Assembly: GCA_905233945.1 (NCBI GenBank)
Contig: CAJOFY010000013.1
Coordinates: 55,376-119,375 of the forward strand
From: an uncultured bacterium
GTDB lineage: Bacteria > UBP6 > UBA1177
Length of the DNA stretch: 64,000 nucleotides
Reading direction: 5' to 3'
Each line of letters starts with the position of its first letter. Within the stretch, counting starts at the first letter, position 1. Position numbers and translations under genes: made by a program. Below the pieces are notes generated by a model. That model saw nothing but the letters and a program-made list of their open reading frames with translations, did no database searches and was not told the origin of the DNA. Of the stretch, positions 50,987 to 59,920 are shown piece after piece.

Positions 50987-52309
50987 TTAAAAAACTCTCC
51001 AAAAACCGTCTCTCTTGGAACCGATCCGTTCAATTCTGCCTTTTTTCTGCAATTCCGCCAAAGTTCTTTCTATCGTTCTTTTTGTCACTCCGATCTGTGC
51101 GGAAAGAAATTCTGCGGTAGAATTGGCATCTTCAATAAGCAACGAGAGAACTTTCCTTTCAGTTTTGTTCAAACCGACATTCAAACCGACATTCAAACCG
51201 ACATTTTTATTCGCTTCCATGACATTTTTGTCGAAGGGGATGACACAACGGATATAATTGTCGTTTATGTCGAAAACTTCTTTGCCGTATCTGCTGATTA
51301 TTTTCGGGATTCCGTGTCCTGTATGCTCCGTCAGTCTCATATTCAGAAAAATCCGCATCAGTGTCGCGTTTCTCGGATGGCTGATTCCGTCGTAAAACTG
51401 CTGTTTCGTCATGCCGCGCGGCAAGCCTCCGTGAGAAAATATTTCGATTCTGTCACTGAACATGGAAATCTGCGGCTCCGTTATTGTCCAGTCGTTATGA
51501 ACCAGTGCGTTCAGAACAGCCTCGTTCACGCAGTCATAATCAAAAAGATAAATGTCTTTCCTCGGTCTGACAGTTGTATCTGAAATACAGATGTTTTCAG
51601 CATGAATTCGTGATTTCAGTTTCTCGTATACCGACAAAATGCAACTGTAACCATAATCGTTACGCTCCGAAATTGCAGATTTGTCAATGCCGTTAAACTT
51701 GACGAAAACAAACGGAATATTGTTCTGGTCCGCCAAAAGTTCGGCCAGCAGATTGTATTCGCCGTCTTTATTCCGTAGATTTAAGTTCGCGTCTATGGAA
51801 TTGTCGCTGAGATGGAATCCTTTTTCGGCATAATATATTTTGAGTTCCCTGAAAGAAAGGTCGCTGCGTGATGATTTTTTCTTAATCATATACTCGTCAT
51901 CAATAAAATTCTTCTCATATCGGATTTTAATCTGCTCAGGAGTCATTTCCCTGCATGTAGTGCCGATGCGAACAAGACACCCGCTTGAAGAAAAACCGTA
52001 TTTCTTCTGGCAATAAATATGGCGGGTTCCTTTTGAAATGTTGAGAAACACCAGTGTTTTGCCGTTTTCAAATTTAAGCTCGGAGCGTATTTCATCCTGC
52101 GGATTCGGCTCAATCTGCATCGTGATGACATCTGACAGTTTTCTTAATGTCTCGTCAACATTCTTAACACCGATTATTTCACCGTTATCTTTAACTCCGA
52201 TAATGATCTGCCCGCCATCGGAATTAAGAAACGCCACTATTTCCTTACAGATAGAGTCCGTGTATCTTTCCTTGAGTTCCATAATCTCCGATTCAATATA
52301 TTCTGCCAT
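50987..52309 (-). CDS. Schlafen/AlbA_2-type ATP-binding regulator with C-terminal HTH
   Basis: The 440-residue product has an N-terminal AlbA_2 domain (IMELKERYTDSICKEIVAFLNSDGGQIIIGV), a HATPase_c_4-like segment (EAVLNALVHNDWTITEPQISMFSDRIEIFSHGGLP), a tandem NVGLNVGLNVGLN spacer, and a C-terminal winged HTH (ISAQIGVTKRTIERTLAELQKKGRIERIG). Such proteins are common in mobile regions. The ATG at 52309 has GGAGGAAGCT upstream. The linker is coded by 12-base tandem repeats (51171-51206). Other copies of that repeat lie just upstream (52371-52406). Confidence 0.82.
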   Translation of the reverse strand: MAEYIESEIMELKERYTDSICKEIVAFLNSDGGQIIIGVKDNGEIIGVKNVDETLRKLSDVITMQIEPNPQDEIRSELKFENGKTLVFLNISKGTRHIYCQKKYGFSSSGCLVRIGTTCREMTPEQIKIRYEKNFIDDEYMIKKKSSRSDLSFRELKIYYAEKGFHLSDNSIDANLNLRNKDGEYNLLAELLADQNNIPFVFVKFNGIDKSAISERNDYGYSCILSVYEKLKSRIHAENICISDTTVRPRKDIYLFDYDCVNEAVLNALVHNDWTITEPQISMFSDRIEIFSHGGLPRGMTKQQFYDGISHPRNATLMRIFLNMRLTEHTGHGIPKIISRYGKEVFDINDNYIRCVIPFDKNVMEANKNVGLNVGLNVGLNKTERKVLSLLIEDANSTAEFLSAQIGVTKRTIERTLAELQKKGRIERIGSKRDGFWRVF

Positions 52310-52370
52310 CAGCTTCCTCCACGAAAACATTACTTGTGCAGAATATTTATTACCGACATAAAGTCAAGTT

Positions 52371-52406
52371 ATACCGACATTCAAACCGACATTCATACCG
52401 ACATTT
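52371..52406 (-). repeat. remnant 12-base tandem repeats
   Basis: Three 12-base units of the form AYACCGACATTC lie upstream of the AlbA_2 gene, matching the units at 51171-51206 inside it (which code for NVGL). They look like debris of a second AlbA_2-type gene. Confidence 0.7.
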
Positions 52407-52443
52407 TTGCGATTGTTTGACCAAAAAAAGAAACTTTTAGATA

Positions 52444-52467
52444 AACAACATCGAACAGCCGTCGGAT
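52444..52467 (-). repeat. SDGCSMLFI tag, orphan copy after the acyltransferase
   Basis: The tag is in frame with the acyltransferase gene but separated from it by its TAG stop: the codons after the stop read RRSDGCSMLFI and then a TAA. Four other copies: 43128-43151, 47663-47686, 49346-49369, 54217-54240. Confidence 0.8.
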
Positions 52468-52472
52468 CTGCG

Positions 52473-53492
52473 CTAAACTTTATCTTTGCATGTCACAATC
52501 TTATAGATTTTCAACATCAGTTTTTCATATAACACCGAAAACCTGTCTTTTCCGAGAATATAGACGATTAAAGCCGCAAAAACGGCACCGCCGATGAAAG
52601 TGAAATAGAGGTTTTTATAAAATTCAAAGCGGTAAATCAGAAGCGATTTCAAGAAAAAGAACTGCATTATGTAGGGAATCATTGAATTTTTTCCGATTTC
52701 AGATGCGAAGCATCTTTTCTGCGGAGTCAGAACAAGAAGCGCGGCAATGCAGAGGAAACCCCACGCAAGATTTATAAATCTATACAGCATTCCTTCATCC
52801 CAAGCCATTTTGAGAGCTTTGTAGCTGTAGGAATTCAGATACAAGCCGTAGTGCAGCTTCACTTCCGATACATAAACAAAGGCTCCGGCCAGAACAAGAA
52901 CAGATAAAACCGCATAAACCGGAAAAAATCTGCCGCTTTTTATTTTTTCCACGATCCCCTTTTCCTTGAATATGTTTCCAAGCACAAAAAACGGAAACAG
53001 AACCACCGTTCTTGAAACCGAAAGCGGATAGCCTATCGAGCTGACCATACCGGCAACAAGCGCAAGAATCACGCTGATTACCAAAAGGAAGCGTATTTTA
53101 TAAAGCAGCTGGAACGATATTCTCCAAAACGCGAGACTTAACAGATACCACAGAATCCAGTACGGAGCCAGATCCAAAGTTTTGCCTGAAAATTCATGGA
53201 AAACAACCCAGTGGAAAATCTCAAAAACCAACTGGAAAAAGAAAAGCGGAACTATTTGATTTAAAAGCACTTTTTCAAAGATTTTTCCGTCACCTTTCCG
53301 TGCGAAATATCCCGAAACAAAAACAAATCCAGGCATGTGGAACAAATAAATGAACTGATACGCTATTCTTGTCGATTCGCTTGCATAGATGCTCTGAAAA
53401 TTTTCGATGAAATGACCGTATACGACAAGAAAAATCAAAAGACATTTCAGATTGTCGAACAAGAAGTTTCGCTTTTCCATCGGATTTTCCAT
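52473..53492 (-). CDS. acyltransferase 3-family integral membrane protein
   Basis: The 339-residue protein has about ten membrane helices and the family opening RNFLFDNLKCLLIFLVVYGHFIE, with His in VVYGH and an R-rich FARKGDGK loop later. It fits the fucose-4-O-acetylase/OafA group, which O-acylates cell-surface sugars using acyl-CoA at the cytoplasmic membrane. The ATG at 53492 was preferred over TTG 53504. It stands between the AlbA_2 and secreted-protein genes in the plastic region. Confidence 0.82.
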   Translation of the reverse strand: MENPMEKRNFLFDNLKCLLIFLVVYGHFIENFQSIYASESTRIAYQFIYLFHMPGFVFVSGYFARKGDGKIFEKVLLNQIVPLFFFQLVFEIFHWVVFHEFSGKTLDLAPYWILWYLLSLAFWRISFQLLYKIRFLLVISVILALVAGMVSSIGYPLSVSRTVVLFPFFVLGNIFKEKGIVEKIKSGRFFPVYAVLSVLVLAGAFVYVSEVKLHYGLYLNSYSYKALKMAWDEGMLYRFINLAWGFLCIAALLVLTPQKRCFASEIGKNSMIPYIMQFFFLKSLLIYRFEFYKNLYFTFIGGAVFAALIVYILGKDRFSVLYEKLMLKIYKIVTCKDKV

Positions 53493-53533
53493 GAATTTTT
53501 CCAATATGCCTATTTTGACACCGTGTCAGGTTT

Positions 53534-54016
53534 TTAGAACTCGAATGTCGCTTCGTAATTATGTTCTTTGTAGGAAACTTTTACACCTTTGATTGCAGTG
53601 ATTTCTTCTTCCGATTTGCCTTCATAAACCATCGGCATTACATGGCAGCATCCGGCACACTTTGCACCCGCATTGGGATCCGTGTCGTATTGTTTGATGT
53701 TAACTTCAAGAATATTTTCTTTTACACCGTTGATTTCATAACCGAATTCCCAGTCGTCTCCGCACGGAAATACGCCGTACCATTCGAAATTGAGAACTTT
53801 TCCTTCTTTTTTAGTAACTTCAAGATAATCGTGACAAGGATAATGTCCACCCTCTTTTTCATAATCCAGCTGTTCTTCACGATAGATTTTGTCTTTTGCA
53901 ATAATCGCAGGTTCTTCTGTCGGATCTTCATAGATACATTTTCCGACATCTACCGGATCAAAATCCGCACCGCCGCAGCCCAAAAGCATGAAAACCGCCG
54001 AAAGTGATTTTTTCAT
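53534..54016 (-). CDS. small lipoprotein with Cys cluster
   Basis: The 160-residue product starts at ATG 54016 (GGAGGGTATC upstream) with a short lipoprotein signal (MKKSLSAVFMLLGCGGADFD). The body has CIYEDPTEEPAI, FPCGDDWEFGYEINGV and CAGCCHVMPMVYEGK, a CxxCC cluster that could bind a metal or heme. No family is recognised. Its upstream region (54051-54096) carries the shared element. A 13-base near-palindrome TGACACCGTGTCA lies past its 3' end (53515-53527). Confidence 0.68.
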   Translation of the reverse strand: MKKSLSAVFMLLGCGGADFDPVDVGKCIYEDPTEEPAIIAKDKIYREEQLDYEKEGGHYPCHDYLEVTKKEGKVLNFEWYGVFPCGDDWEFGYEINGVKENILEVNIKQYDTDPNAGAKCAGCCHVMPMVYEGKSEEEITAIKGVKVSYKEHNYEATFEF

Positions 54017-54050
54017 GATACCCTCCATAAAGTTAAAAAACCAAACAATC

Positions 54051-54096
54051 ATATATTTAGTTACACAAAGTGCCAATTTTTCTGACTCAAAAATTC
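54051..54096 (-). promoter_or_regulatory. shared upstream element, copy 2
   Basis: On the minus strand it reads GAATTTTTGAGTCAGAAAAA, then TTGG..TTTGTGT and AACTAAATATAT. The 3' half is nearly identical in copy 3 at 55329-55375, and looser in copy 1. Confidence 0.5.
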
Positions 54097-54209
54097 AAAA
54101 AAAAAAAAACGGTAACACTTTGATTTTATTGATAAATTTTCACCATTTTTTGATTCAGCAAATAAAAGCTCTTGAAGAAGTTACAGACAGGATTTTGTTG
54201 AAATAGAAG

Positions 54210-55277
54210 TTAGATGAACAGCATCGAGCAGCCGTCGGATTTGCTTTCTTCTTTGCTTTCAGCTTCTGAATCGGTTGCTGGTGCCTCGGAACCGTCACCG
54301 TCGGTTGTGTCAGCCGGAGTCTCACTGTCAACCGGAGTCTCACTGTCAACCGGAGTCTCACTGTCAACCGGAGTCTCACTGTCAACCGGAGTCTCGCTGT
54401 CAGTCGGAGTCTCGTCATCAGCCGGAGCGTCGGTGTTTGCTGTATCGGTATCTCCATCGGAACCGGTATCACCGGCATCAGTATCTCCGTCATCAGGATC
54501 TGGGGAATCAGGTGGGTTGTTTGGATCGCCATCCGGCGGATTGCCAGGATCGCCAGGCATATTATTTTTGACGCATGATTCGCAGCACTCTTTGTTTTCA
54601 CATGTTCCAGCAGCTTCGATGCACTCGAAAGATGTTTTCTGTTCTTCTCTCATCTGCTCGTTCTGGCAGCAGCGCGCAATCTCTTTTGCCGTTGAACCAG
54701 ATGCCGGTGCATTAAGCATATCCTCGATTTCAGCATCTGTAACCGGGTTGTCAGAGCATGTATTTGCAACAGTTTTGGTGTAGGAAACGCATGCATCAAG
54801 AACTTCTTTTTCGGTGCAGATCTCGCTCAATAACGGAGCTTCGGTTCCGCATTCTTCTACCAAAACAGCCGTGCAACCTTCTTCGCTGATATTTGCGGTT
54901 GTTCCCGTTTTTTGTTCCTGAACACCTGAGCATCTGCAGTTGTAGTTGCCGCTTTCTTTTTCGACATTGCATCGACCAGCATCGTTTTTACACATAAAGT
55001 TCGTATCATCCCCCGGCTGTCCAGGCTGCCCAGGATCCTCTTGCGACTGACAGACAGTTCTGGCTTCTTGCTTACACTCTTCTTCAGTCGGAAGGACAGA
55101 AGCTGCTTTAGTGTCCTTAACTTCGGTTCCGTCTTTGCAGGTACAGGTTTTTGACAACGTTCCTTCTGAAAGTTCAAAGGTGCACGTTCCACCTCTTTTT
55201 GACTCGCACGTCATGGTTTCAGCGAAAAGAATTGTTGCAAACGCAAGGATTGCAACCAAAACAAGTGATTTTTTCAT
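54210..55277 (-). CDS. secreted Cys-rich protein ending SDGCSMLFI, paralogue 2
   Basis: The 355-residue product starts at ATG 55277 with a signal peptide (MKKSLVLVAILAFATILFAET). It has the same Cys-rich body as the protein at 47656-48501 (CESKRGGTCTFELSEGTLSKTCTCKDG, ARCCQNEQMREE) and the tail ESKEESKSDGCSMLFI. In between lies a Pro/Asp/Thr-rich linker with about six ETPVDS units, coded by an 18-base tandem repeat (54314-54421), likely to vary in copy number. Secreted or surface-linked by inference; function unknown. Confidence 0.74.
   Translation of the reverse strand: MKKSLVLVAILAFATILFAETMTCESKRGGTCTFELSEGTLSKTCTCKDGTEVKDTKAASVLPTEEECKQEARTVCQSQEDPGQPGQPGDDTNFMCKNDAGRCNVEKESGNYNCRCSGVQEQKTGTTANISEEGCTAVLVEECGTEAPLLSEICTEKEVLDACVSYTKTVANTCSDNPVTDAEIEDMLNAPASGSTAKEIARCCQNEQMREEQKTSFECIEAAGTCENKECCESCVKNNMPGDPGNPPDGDPNNPPDSPDPDDGDTDAGDTGSDGDTDTANTDAPADDETPTDSETPVDSETPVDSETPVDSETPVDSETPADTTDGDGSEAPATDSEAESKEESKSDGCSMLFI
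54314..54421 (-). repeat. 18-base tandem repeat in the secreted protein
   Basis: About six copies of an 18-base unit (CCGGAGTCTCACTGTCAA) code for ETPVDS-type residues. The first four are exact and the last two have diverged, so expansion seems recent. Confidence 0.9.
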
Positions 55278-55328
55278 GCTTTTCTCCATAAAAAAACTAT
55301 AAAACAACCTACGGAAAACACCGTAAAT

Positions 55329-55375
55329 ATATATTTAGTTGCATAAAATAGCGATTTTTCTGACTCAAAAATTCA
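55329..55375 (-). promoter_or_regulatory. shared upstream element, copy 3
   Basis: Minus strand GAATTTTTGAGTCAGAAAAA, then TCGCTATTTTATGCAACTAA and ATATATAT. It lies 50-100 bases ahead of the secreted protein start. Confidence 0.5.
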
Positions 55376-55451
55376 AGCAAAAGACAATGACTTGATTTTA
55401 TTGTAGGATTTTTGCAATATTTTTTTATAGAGCCGCAGACAAACACAGAGA

Positions 55452-55709
55452 TTATTTTACCTTTTCCGCCGCTTCGAGGACTGCTTTCGCAAGCTGGTCG
55501 GCGCATGAAGTTCCTTTGAATCCGCATTCGTTGCCGAGAAGTTTCGCTGCGATCTGGTCAGCCGTCCATCCGTCAACGAGTTTGGAAACAGCTTTCAGGT
55601 TTCCGTTGCAGCCGCCGATGAATTTGATGTTCGTTACGACTTTGTTTTCGTCGATGTCGAAAAGGATCATTTCTGAGCATGTCCCGCTCGTTTCATACTG
55701 ATACTGCAT
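55452..55709 (-). CDS. TSCPD-domain (TIGR03905-type) protein
   Basis: This 85-residue protein matches the TSCPD family: SGTCSEMILFDIDENKVVTNIKFIGGCNGNLKAVSKLVDGW and later CGFKGTSCADQLAKAV. The domain is found alone and at the C-terminus of some ribonucleotide reductases. It lies 10 bases downstream of hslU and may be the last gene of that operon. Function unknown. Confidence 0.85.
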   Translation of the reverse strand: MQYQYETSGTCSEMILFDIDENKVVTNIKFIGGCNGNLKAVSKLVDGWTADQIAAKLLGNECGFKGTSCADQLAKAVLEAAEKVK

Positions 55710-55719
55710 TTTTCCTCAA

Positions 55720-57111
55720 TTAAATTATATAGTTGGAAAGTTTTTCATTTTCGCGTGCCGACTTATACCATTTGTTGACGTAGGCCTTGTCGATTTTGAT
55801 TTTCGTGCCGCTTTTTTCTGAAGCAGTAAATGAGATTTCCTCAAGCAGTATTTCCATTACAGACTGCAGACGTCTTGCGCCGATATCCTGCGTCGTGCTG
55901 TTCTCTTCAAATGCTATTGCGGCGATTTCCTCAATTCCCGACGGAGTGAAATTGAGACTTACGTTTTCCGATTTCATAAGCTCCGCATACTGAACCGGAA
56001 GCGAGTTTTCGGTATCAGTCAGAATTCTTACAAAATCCTTTTTCGTGAGCGAAAGAAGGCGCGCCTTGATCGGGAAACGCCCCTGAAGTTCAGGAATCAG
56101 ATCTTCGGGTGAATTCATGTGGAAAGCACCTGCCGCAATGAAAAGTATGTGATCTGTCTTTACAGGCCCGTATTTTGTATTGACGATGCAGCCTTCGACT
56201 ATCGGCAGAATATCGCGCTGAACACCTTCGCGGGAAACATCTGGGCCGTTTGCAGAGCCGCTTGCGATGATCTTGTCGATCTCGTCGATGAAAATAATTC
56301 CATCCTCTTCGACCCATTCAAGTGCCTCGCGGACGATCTTTTCGTGGTCAAGCAGCTTTTCGGCCTCGGTCTGGAGAATGTATTCAAAAGCTTCCGAAAC
56401 AGGCATCGTCTTCTCTTTTTTCCCTTTCTGCTGAGGCGCATTAGGCGGGAAGATGTTGCTCATCATGTCTTTTATCATCGAGTCGATTTCCTCTATTCCG
56501 CCGGAACCGCTGATAACTTCAAAAACCGGGATCGGAGCGCTCGGCTTTATCGGAACACTCACTTTTTTGTCATCGAGCTTGCCGTTTTCAAGCTTGTCCG
56601 CCATTTTTTTGCGGTAGTCGCTCTGCCTTTTGTATTTTTCTTCGTAACCGTCTTCGTCTTTGGGAAGTTTTTCAGGATTCGGAACGTTGAGCAGGTCGAG
56701 AATTTTGTCAACAGCGACACTTTCAGCCTTTTTGTAGACGATCTCAGTCTCTATCCTCTTTTTCTCGTTTACTGCGTGTTTGACGAGGTCTTTGATCATC
56801 GATTCGACATCCCTGCCGACATATCCTACTTCGGTGAATTTAGTCGCCTCGACCTTGAGGAACGGAGCATTCGAAATTTCGGCAAGCCTTCTTGCGATCT
56901 CGGTTTTGCCGACTCCGGTCGGTCCCGACATGAGGATGTTTCTCGGAGTTATCTCTTTACGCAGAAAATCGTCTTCTATTTTCGAGCGTCTCCAGCGGTT
57001 TCTGAGTGCGACCGCGACCGCCTTTTTCGCCTCGTCCTGCCCGATTATGAAGCGGTTGAGCTCTTCTACGACGCGTTTTGGAGTCAATTCTTCGACTGAA
57101 TATTTGCTCAT
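55720..57111 (-). CDS. hslU: HslU (ClpY) ATPase of the HslUV protease
   Basis: HslU unfolds proteins and feeds them to HslV. The 463-residue product has Walker A ([14 protein letters not shown]), the pore motif region GYVGRDVES, Walker B ([11 protein letters not shown]), sensor residues and the HslU-type C-terminus ending KLSNYII. The intermediate (I) domain is present around residues 110-240. Its ATG overlaps the HslV stop (ATGA). Confidence 0.97.
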   Translation of the reverse strand: MSKYSVEELTPKRVVEELNRFIIGQDEAKKAVAVALRNRWRRSKIEDDFLRKEITPRNILMSGPTGVGKTEIARRLAEISNAPFLKVEATKFTEVGYVGRDVESMIKDLVKHAVNEKKRIETEIVYKKAESVAVDKILDLLNVPNPEKLPKDEDGYEEKYKRQSDYRKKMADKLENGKLDDKKVSVPIKPSAPIPVFEVISGSGGIEEIDSMIKDMMSNIFPPNAPQQKGKKEKTMPVSEAFEYILQTEAEKLLDHEKIVREALEWVEEDGIIFIDEIDKIIASGSANGPDVSREGVQRDILPIVEGCIVNTKYGPVKTDHILFIAAGAFHMNSPEDLIPELQGRFPIKARLLSLTKKDFVRILTDTENSLPVQYAELMKSENVSLNFTPSGIEEIAAIAFEENSTTQDIGARRLQSVMEILLEEISFTASEKSGTKIKIDKAYVNKWYKSARENEKLSNYII

Positions 57112-57656
57112 TTCTTTTCTCCGTTAAGCTTGATTTCTTCAAAAGTGAAATTCGAATTGGTGTAAATGCAGATGTCGGACGCTATTTTGAGCGAACGCAG
57201 AGCAACTTCGTGAGCCGCAAGCTTCGTGTTTTCGCTGAGAGCGACGGCAGCTGCATAAGCGTAGTTTCCGCCCGAACCGATCGCGATGATGTTCTTTTCA
57301 GGCTCGAGAACGTCTCCGCTCCCCGAAATCAGCAGGGTCTCCTCGCTGTCTGCGACAAGAAGAAGCGCCTCGAGTTTGCCTAAAACTCTGTCCTTTCTCC
57401 ACGCTTTGCTGAGTTCGACCGCCGATTTTTTGAGCTGGTAGTTGTATTTTTTCAGTTTTTCCTCAAAAATTTCAAAAAGTGTAACCGCGTCAGCTGTGGA
57501 ACCTGCAAAACCGGCAACAATACGGCCTTCGGCAAGCCTTCTCACTTTGCGGGCGTTCCCTTTTAGAACGGTGTTTCCGAAAGTAACCTGCCCGTCGCCT
57601 GCGATTATAACCGAGGATTTATCCCTGACGCAGATTATCGTTGTTCCTTCAAACAT
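57108..57656 (-). CDS. hslV: HslV (ClpQ) peptidase
   Basis: HslV is the threonine-type proteolytic core of HslUV. From ATG 57656 (GGAGG upstream) the 182-residue product begins [13 protein letters not shown]; the N-terminal Thr of TTII is the expected nucleophile, so a four-residue propeptide must be removed. The body keeps [23 protein letters not shown] and [10 protein letters not shown]. An open frame to 57674 adds six residues with no ribosome site. Confidence 0.96.
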   Translation of the reverse strand: MFEGTTIICVRDKSSVIIAGDGQVTFGNTVLKGNARKVRRLAEGRIVAGFAGSTADAVTLFEIFEEKLKKYNYQLKKSAVELSKAWRKDRVLGKLEALLLVADSEETLLISGSGDVLEPEKNIIAIGSGGNYAYAAAVALSENTKLAAHEVALRSLKIASDICIYTNSNFTFEEIKLNGEKK

Positions 57657-57673
57657 ATAAACCTCCGAATTCA

Positions 57674-58570
57674 TTAATTGTTTCTTTCATTTTCATCATC
57701 AGGCTCGACGTGGACTATTACATCGATGACATCGTGGTTTTTGAAAAGTTCGTCTTCGACTTTGTGCCCTATCGCGTGCCCTTCGCGGACCGTTATATCT
57801 GGATCGACCTGAATGTGAAGATCGACCTGAATCCCGCTTCCGTATTTTCTCGTTCTACACTTGTGAATGCTTTTTACCCCTTCGACGCTCTTTGCCGCGC
57901 ACTCGATTGATTCGCAGGCAGCTTTGTCCGCACCGGCATCGGTGAGTTCAAGGACGGAAGACCATGAAATTTTGAACGCAGTCCAGACGATAAAGAGCGA
58001 AACCACGATCGCGCCGATGTTGTCAATATAAGGATAAGCAGGGAATTTCATTGAAATTATTACCGCAAAAGCAGCCGGGACCGAGCTTATAGCGTCGCTT
58101 CTGTGATGCCATGCATTTGCAACTACAGCCAACGATTTCAGCTTTTTTCCGAAATGATATGTGTACTGGTAAAGAATTTCTTTCACAACAATCGAAAGCA
58201 CCGCAGCGGCAAATGCGATCCATGACGGAGCTTCGTCAGGGTCATTGAAAGTAACGACGGCGTTATGCCCGATTCCGTAAGCGACGAAGAAAAGCGCGAG
58301 TCCGATGATAACCGTGATAAAAGTCTCGATTCTCTTGTGGCCGTGCGGATGGCTTTCGTCAGGCGGAGCGCTCCAGAAAGATGAGCCTACGATCACGGCG
58401 ATATCAGTTACAGAATCGCTCAGACTGTGAATACCGTCTGCAATAACGGTCTGGCTGTTTCCGAAATATCCGGCAACAATCTTGAAAACAGTCAGGAAAA
58501 AGTTGGCGAAAAGGCCTACCGCAGTGACGCTTTTTATCTTTTTTTCGGTTGAACAGTCGTTATTGGTCAT
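57674..58570 (-). CDS. cation diffusion facilitator (CDF) efflux transporter
   Basis: CDF proteins export Zn, Co, Fe or similar metals at the cytoplasmic membrane. From ATG 58570 the 298-residue product has the family signature ([41 protein letters not shown]), metal-site D/H residues in DGIHSLSD and WHHRSDA, and a cytoplasmic C-terminal domain ([22 protein letters not shown]). The ATG overlaps the upstream gene stop (ATGA). Confidence 0.92.
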   Translation of the reverse strand: MTNNDCSTEKKIKSVTAVGLFANFFLTVFKIVAGYFGNSQTVIADGIHSLSDSVTDIAVIVGSSFWSAPPDESHPHGHKRIETFITVIIGLALFFVAYGIGHNAVVTFNDPDEAPSWIAFAAAVLSIVVKEILYQYTYHFGKKLKSLAVVANAWHHRSDAISSVPAAFAVIISMKFPAYPYIDNIGAIVVSLFIVWTAFKISWSSVLELTDAGADKAACESIECAAKSVEGVKSIHKCRTRKYGSGIQVDLHIQVDPDITVREGHAIGHKVEDELFKNHDVIDVIVHVEPDDENERNN

Positions 58571-59067
58571 ATTTTCTCGCAGTAATAAACAAAAATTTTC
58601 TGCTGCCCTTCTTTCATTGTTCCGCGGCACGAAACCGAGTTTTCCTGCGAAGAAAAGCTCGTAGAATAGAGCGTGTTTCCGTGACCTGCAAGTTCAAACA
58701 CACCGTTTGACACCTTGTGTTTGGCAACCTCGAAAGGTTCTTTGAGAACAGCTTTCCCGTTTTCTACCGAACAGCTTAAAATCAGAGGAGCCTGCAGGAT
58801 ATTTTTGGACTTTTCCTCGTTTCCGTCTTCGTTTTTTTCCTCTTCGGCAGTGTCGTTTTCGGGGAAAATGGCAAAATCGTGCTTCAAAACAGCTATAATC
58901 TTATCCTTTGCGTCCTCAAAATTTTCGATCTCGTTTTTTTCGGCGTAATCACTTATCACACTCGAAAAATAAAGTATCGCACCAAAAAGAACAAGCGAAA
59001 AAACAACCCACAGAAAGTGTTTGCGCCTTACAGACAAATAATCGTTATTATTATTGTTTTCCTGCAT
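58567..59067 (-). CDS. single-span membrane protein of unknown function
   Basis: The 166-residue product (ATG 59067) has an Asn-rich start, one membrane helix (HFLWVVFSLVLFGAILYFS), an acidic linker (AEEEKNEDGNEEKSK), and a small periplasmic C-terminal domain with three cysteines. It sits between the CDF transporter and the PilZ protein, coupled to the former. No family recognised. Confidence 0.68.
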   Translation of the reverse strand: MQENNNNNDYLSVRRKHFLWVVFSLVLFGAILYFSSVISDYAEKNEIENFEDAKDKIIAVLKHDFAIFPENDTAEEEKNEDGNEEKSKNILQAPLILSCSVENGKAVLKEPFEVAKHKVSNGVFELAGHGNTLYSTSFSSQENSVSCRGTMKEGQQKIFVYYCEKI

Positions 59068-59085
59068 TTTCACCTTGTGAGCGGA

Positions 59086-59445
59086 CTACTTTGCGAAATC
59101 TTGCTGCGAAAGGAATTCTTTTATAATTTTTCTGTCTTCTTCGCTTAAATCGATAAATTTTATCCCCATTCCGGGAATTGAAGAATCGTTTTCGGTAAAA
59201 ATCGAGTATTTGTCGTCACTTCTCGCAACAACGCCTTTCACTTTTATCTCCTTGTCGAATCCCGGCAGAGTAAAGGCAAGATTGAAAACCTGACCGGGCT
59301 CCCAGAGCAGCGAAGACTTTACAAAAATACCGCCGACACTCAGATTCGTCGTGTCGAATTTGATGCTGATGTCGTCTGAATCCTCGGAAAGATGTATTTT
59401 GAGCGAAATCGGCGCTCTGTCGAAAACTCTCTTTTTCTTTTCCAT
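59086..59445 (-). CDS. PilZ-domain protein
   Basis: The 119-residue product from ATG 59445 has the PilZ layout: RAPISLKIHLSE, then TTNLSVGGIFVKSSLLWEPGQVFNLAFTLPG, and ends with GMGIKFIDLSEEDRKII. It is like the TIGR02266 PilZ variant common in myxobacteria. The canonical RxxxR is altered, so cyclic di-GMP binding is uncertain. Between panD and a membrane protein. Confidence 0.85.
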   Translation of the reverse strand: MEKKKRVFDRAPISLKIHLSEDSDDISIKFDTTNLSVGGIFVKSSLLWEPGQVFNLAFTLPGFDKEIKVKGVVARSDDKYSIFTENDSSIPGMGIKFIDLSEEDRKIIKEFLSQQDFAK

Positions 59446-59453
59446 GAAAACCT

Positions 59454-59797
59454 CTAATGAACGGGCTTGTTGTGTGAATCGACAAAAATAACTTTCGGTT
59501 CCGGAACACTTTCGCCTTCCAAAACATATCTGTGCGAAGCGATGATCACGAGATCGTTCTTTTTTACAAGATGAGCCGCAGCGCCGTTGATGCAGATGCA
59601 TCCCGAGCCTGCCTCGCCTTCGATGACGTAAGTCTCAAGCCTTGCCCCGTTCGTGACATCCCAGATGTCGACGAATTCAAACGGCTGCAAGTCAGCGTGA
59701 CGCATCAGCTCCTTATCGATCGTAATACTTCCCTGATAGTTTATATCGGCTCCGGTAACGACCGCGCGATGATGCCGAACATTGCATCCTCAAACAT
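59454..59797 (-). pseudogene. panD: panD (aspartate 1-decarboxylase), copy 1, without in-frame start
   Basis: PanD makes beta-alanine for pantothenate and self-cleaves between Gly and Ser. The frame from 59789 to 59454 encodes [21 protein letters not shown], then [21 protein letters not shown] and [19 protein letters not shown], so the Gly-Ser site and body are intact. But a stop (59790-59792) closes the frame, and no ATG, GTG or TTG lies before ATG 59705, which is after the cleavage site. An ATG with GAGG ahead at 59782 reads MFGII in another frame. A small deletion near 59772-59780 seems likely. A second copy of the 5' part lies at 63841-64000. Confidence 0.75.
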
Positions 59798-59886
59798 ACA
59801 CAGCAAAAAACTGCTGTATATATAGTAAAAGAATCAAACTTGTCAATTAGAATCCGTTGTTTTTCTCGGAACTCTGCTACTCAATT

Positions 59887-59920
59887 CCTCCTCTAAGTTA
59901 GAGGAGGTGCCGCTTGCGGC
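59887..59920. repeat. REP-like double hairpin
   Basis: CCTCCTCTA (59887-59895) pairs with TAGAGGAGG (59899-59907) with a 3-base loop. GCCGC and GCGGC (59909-59920) form a second small hairpin. The form is like common intergenic REP elements. It lies between panD and the lipoprotein promoter. Confidence 0.7.

Noticed and set aside
54210..55277. C-terminal CSMLFI as a MYXO-CTERM or similar known sorting domain
   Set aside because: Known tags of that kind have a membrane helix and basic residues after the Cys; this tail stops after six residues, so it was listed as a separate candidate.
56119..57099. Plus-strand frame of 326 residues opposite hslU
   Set aside because: Antisense to a conserved gene; composition (Phe- and Val-rich) is typical of a shadow frame.
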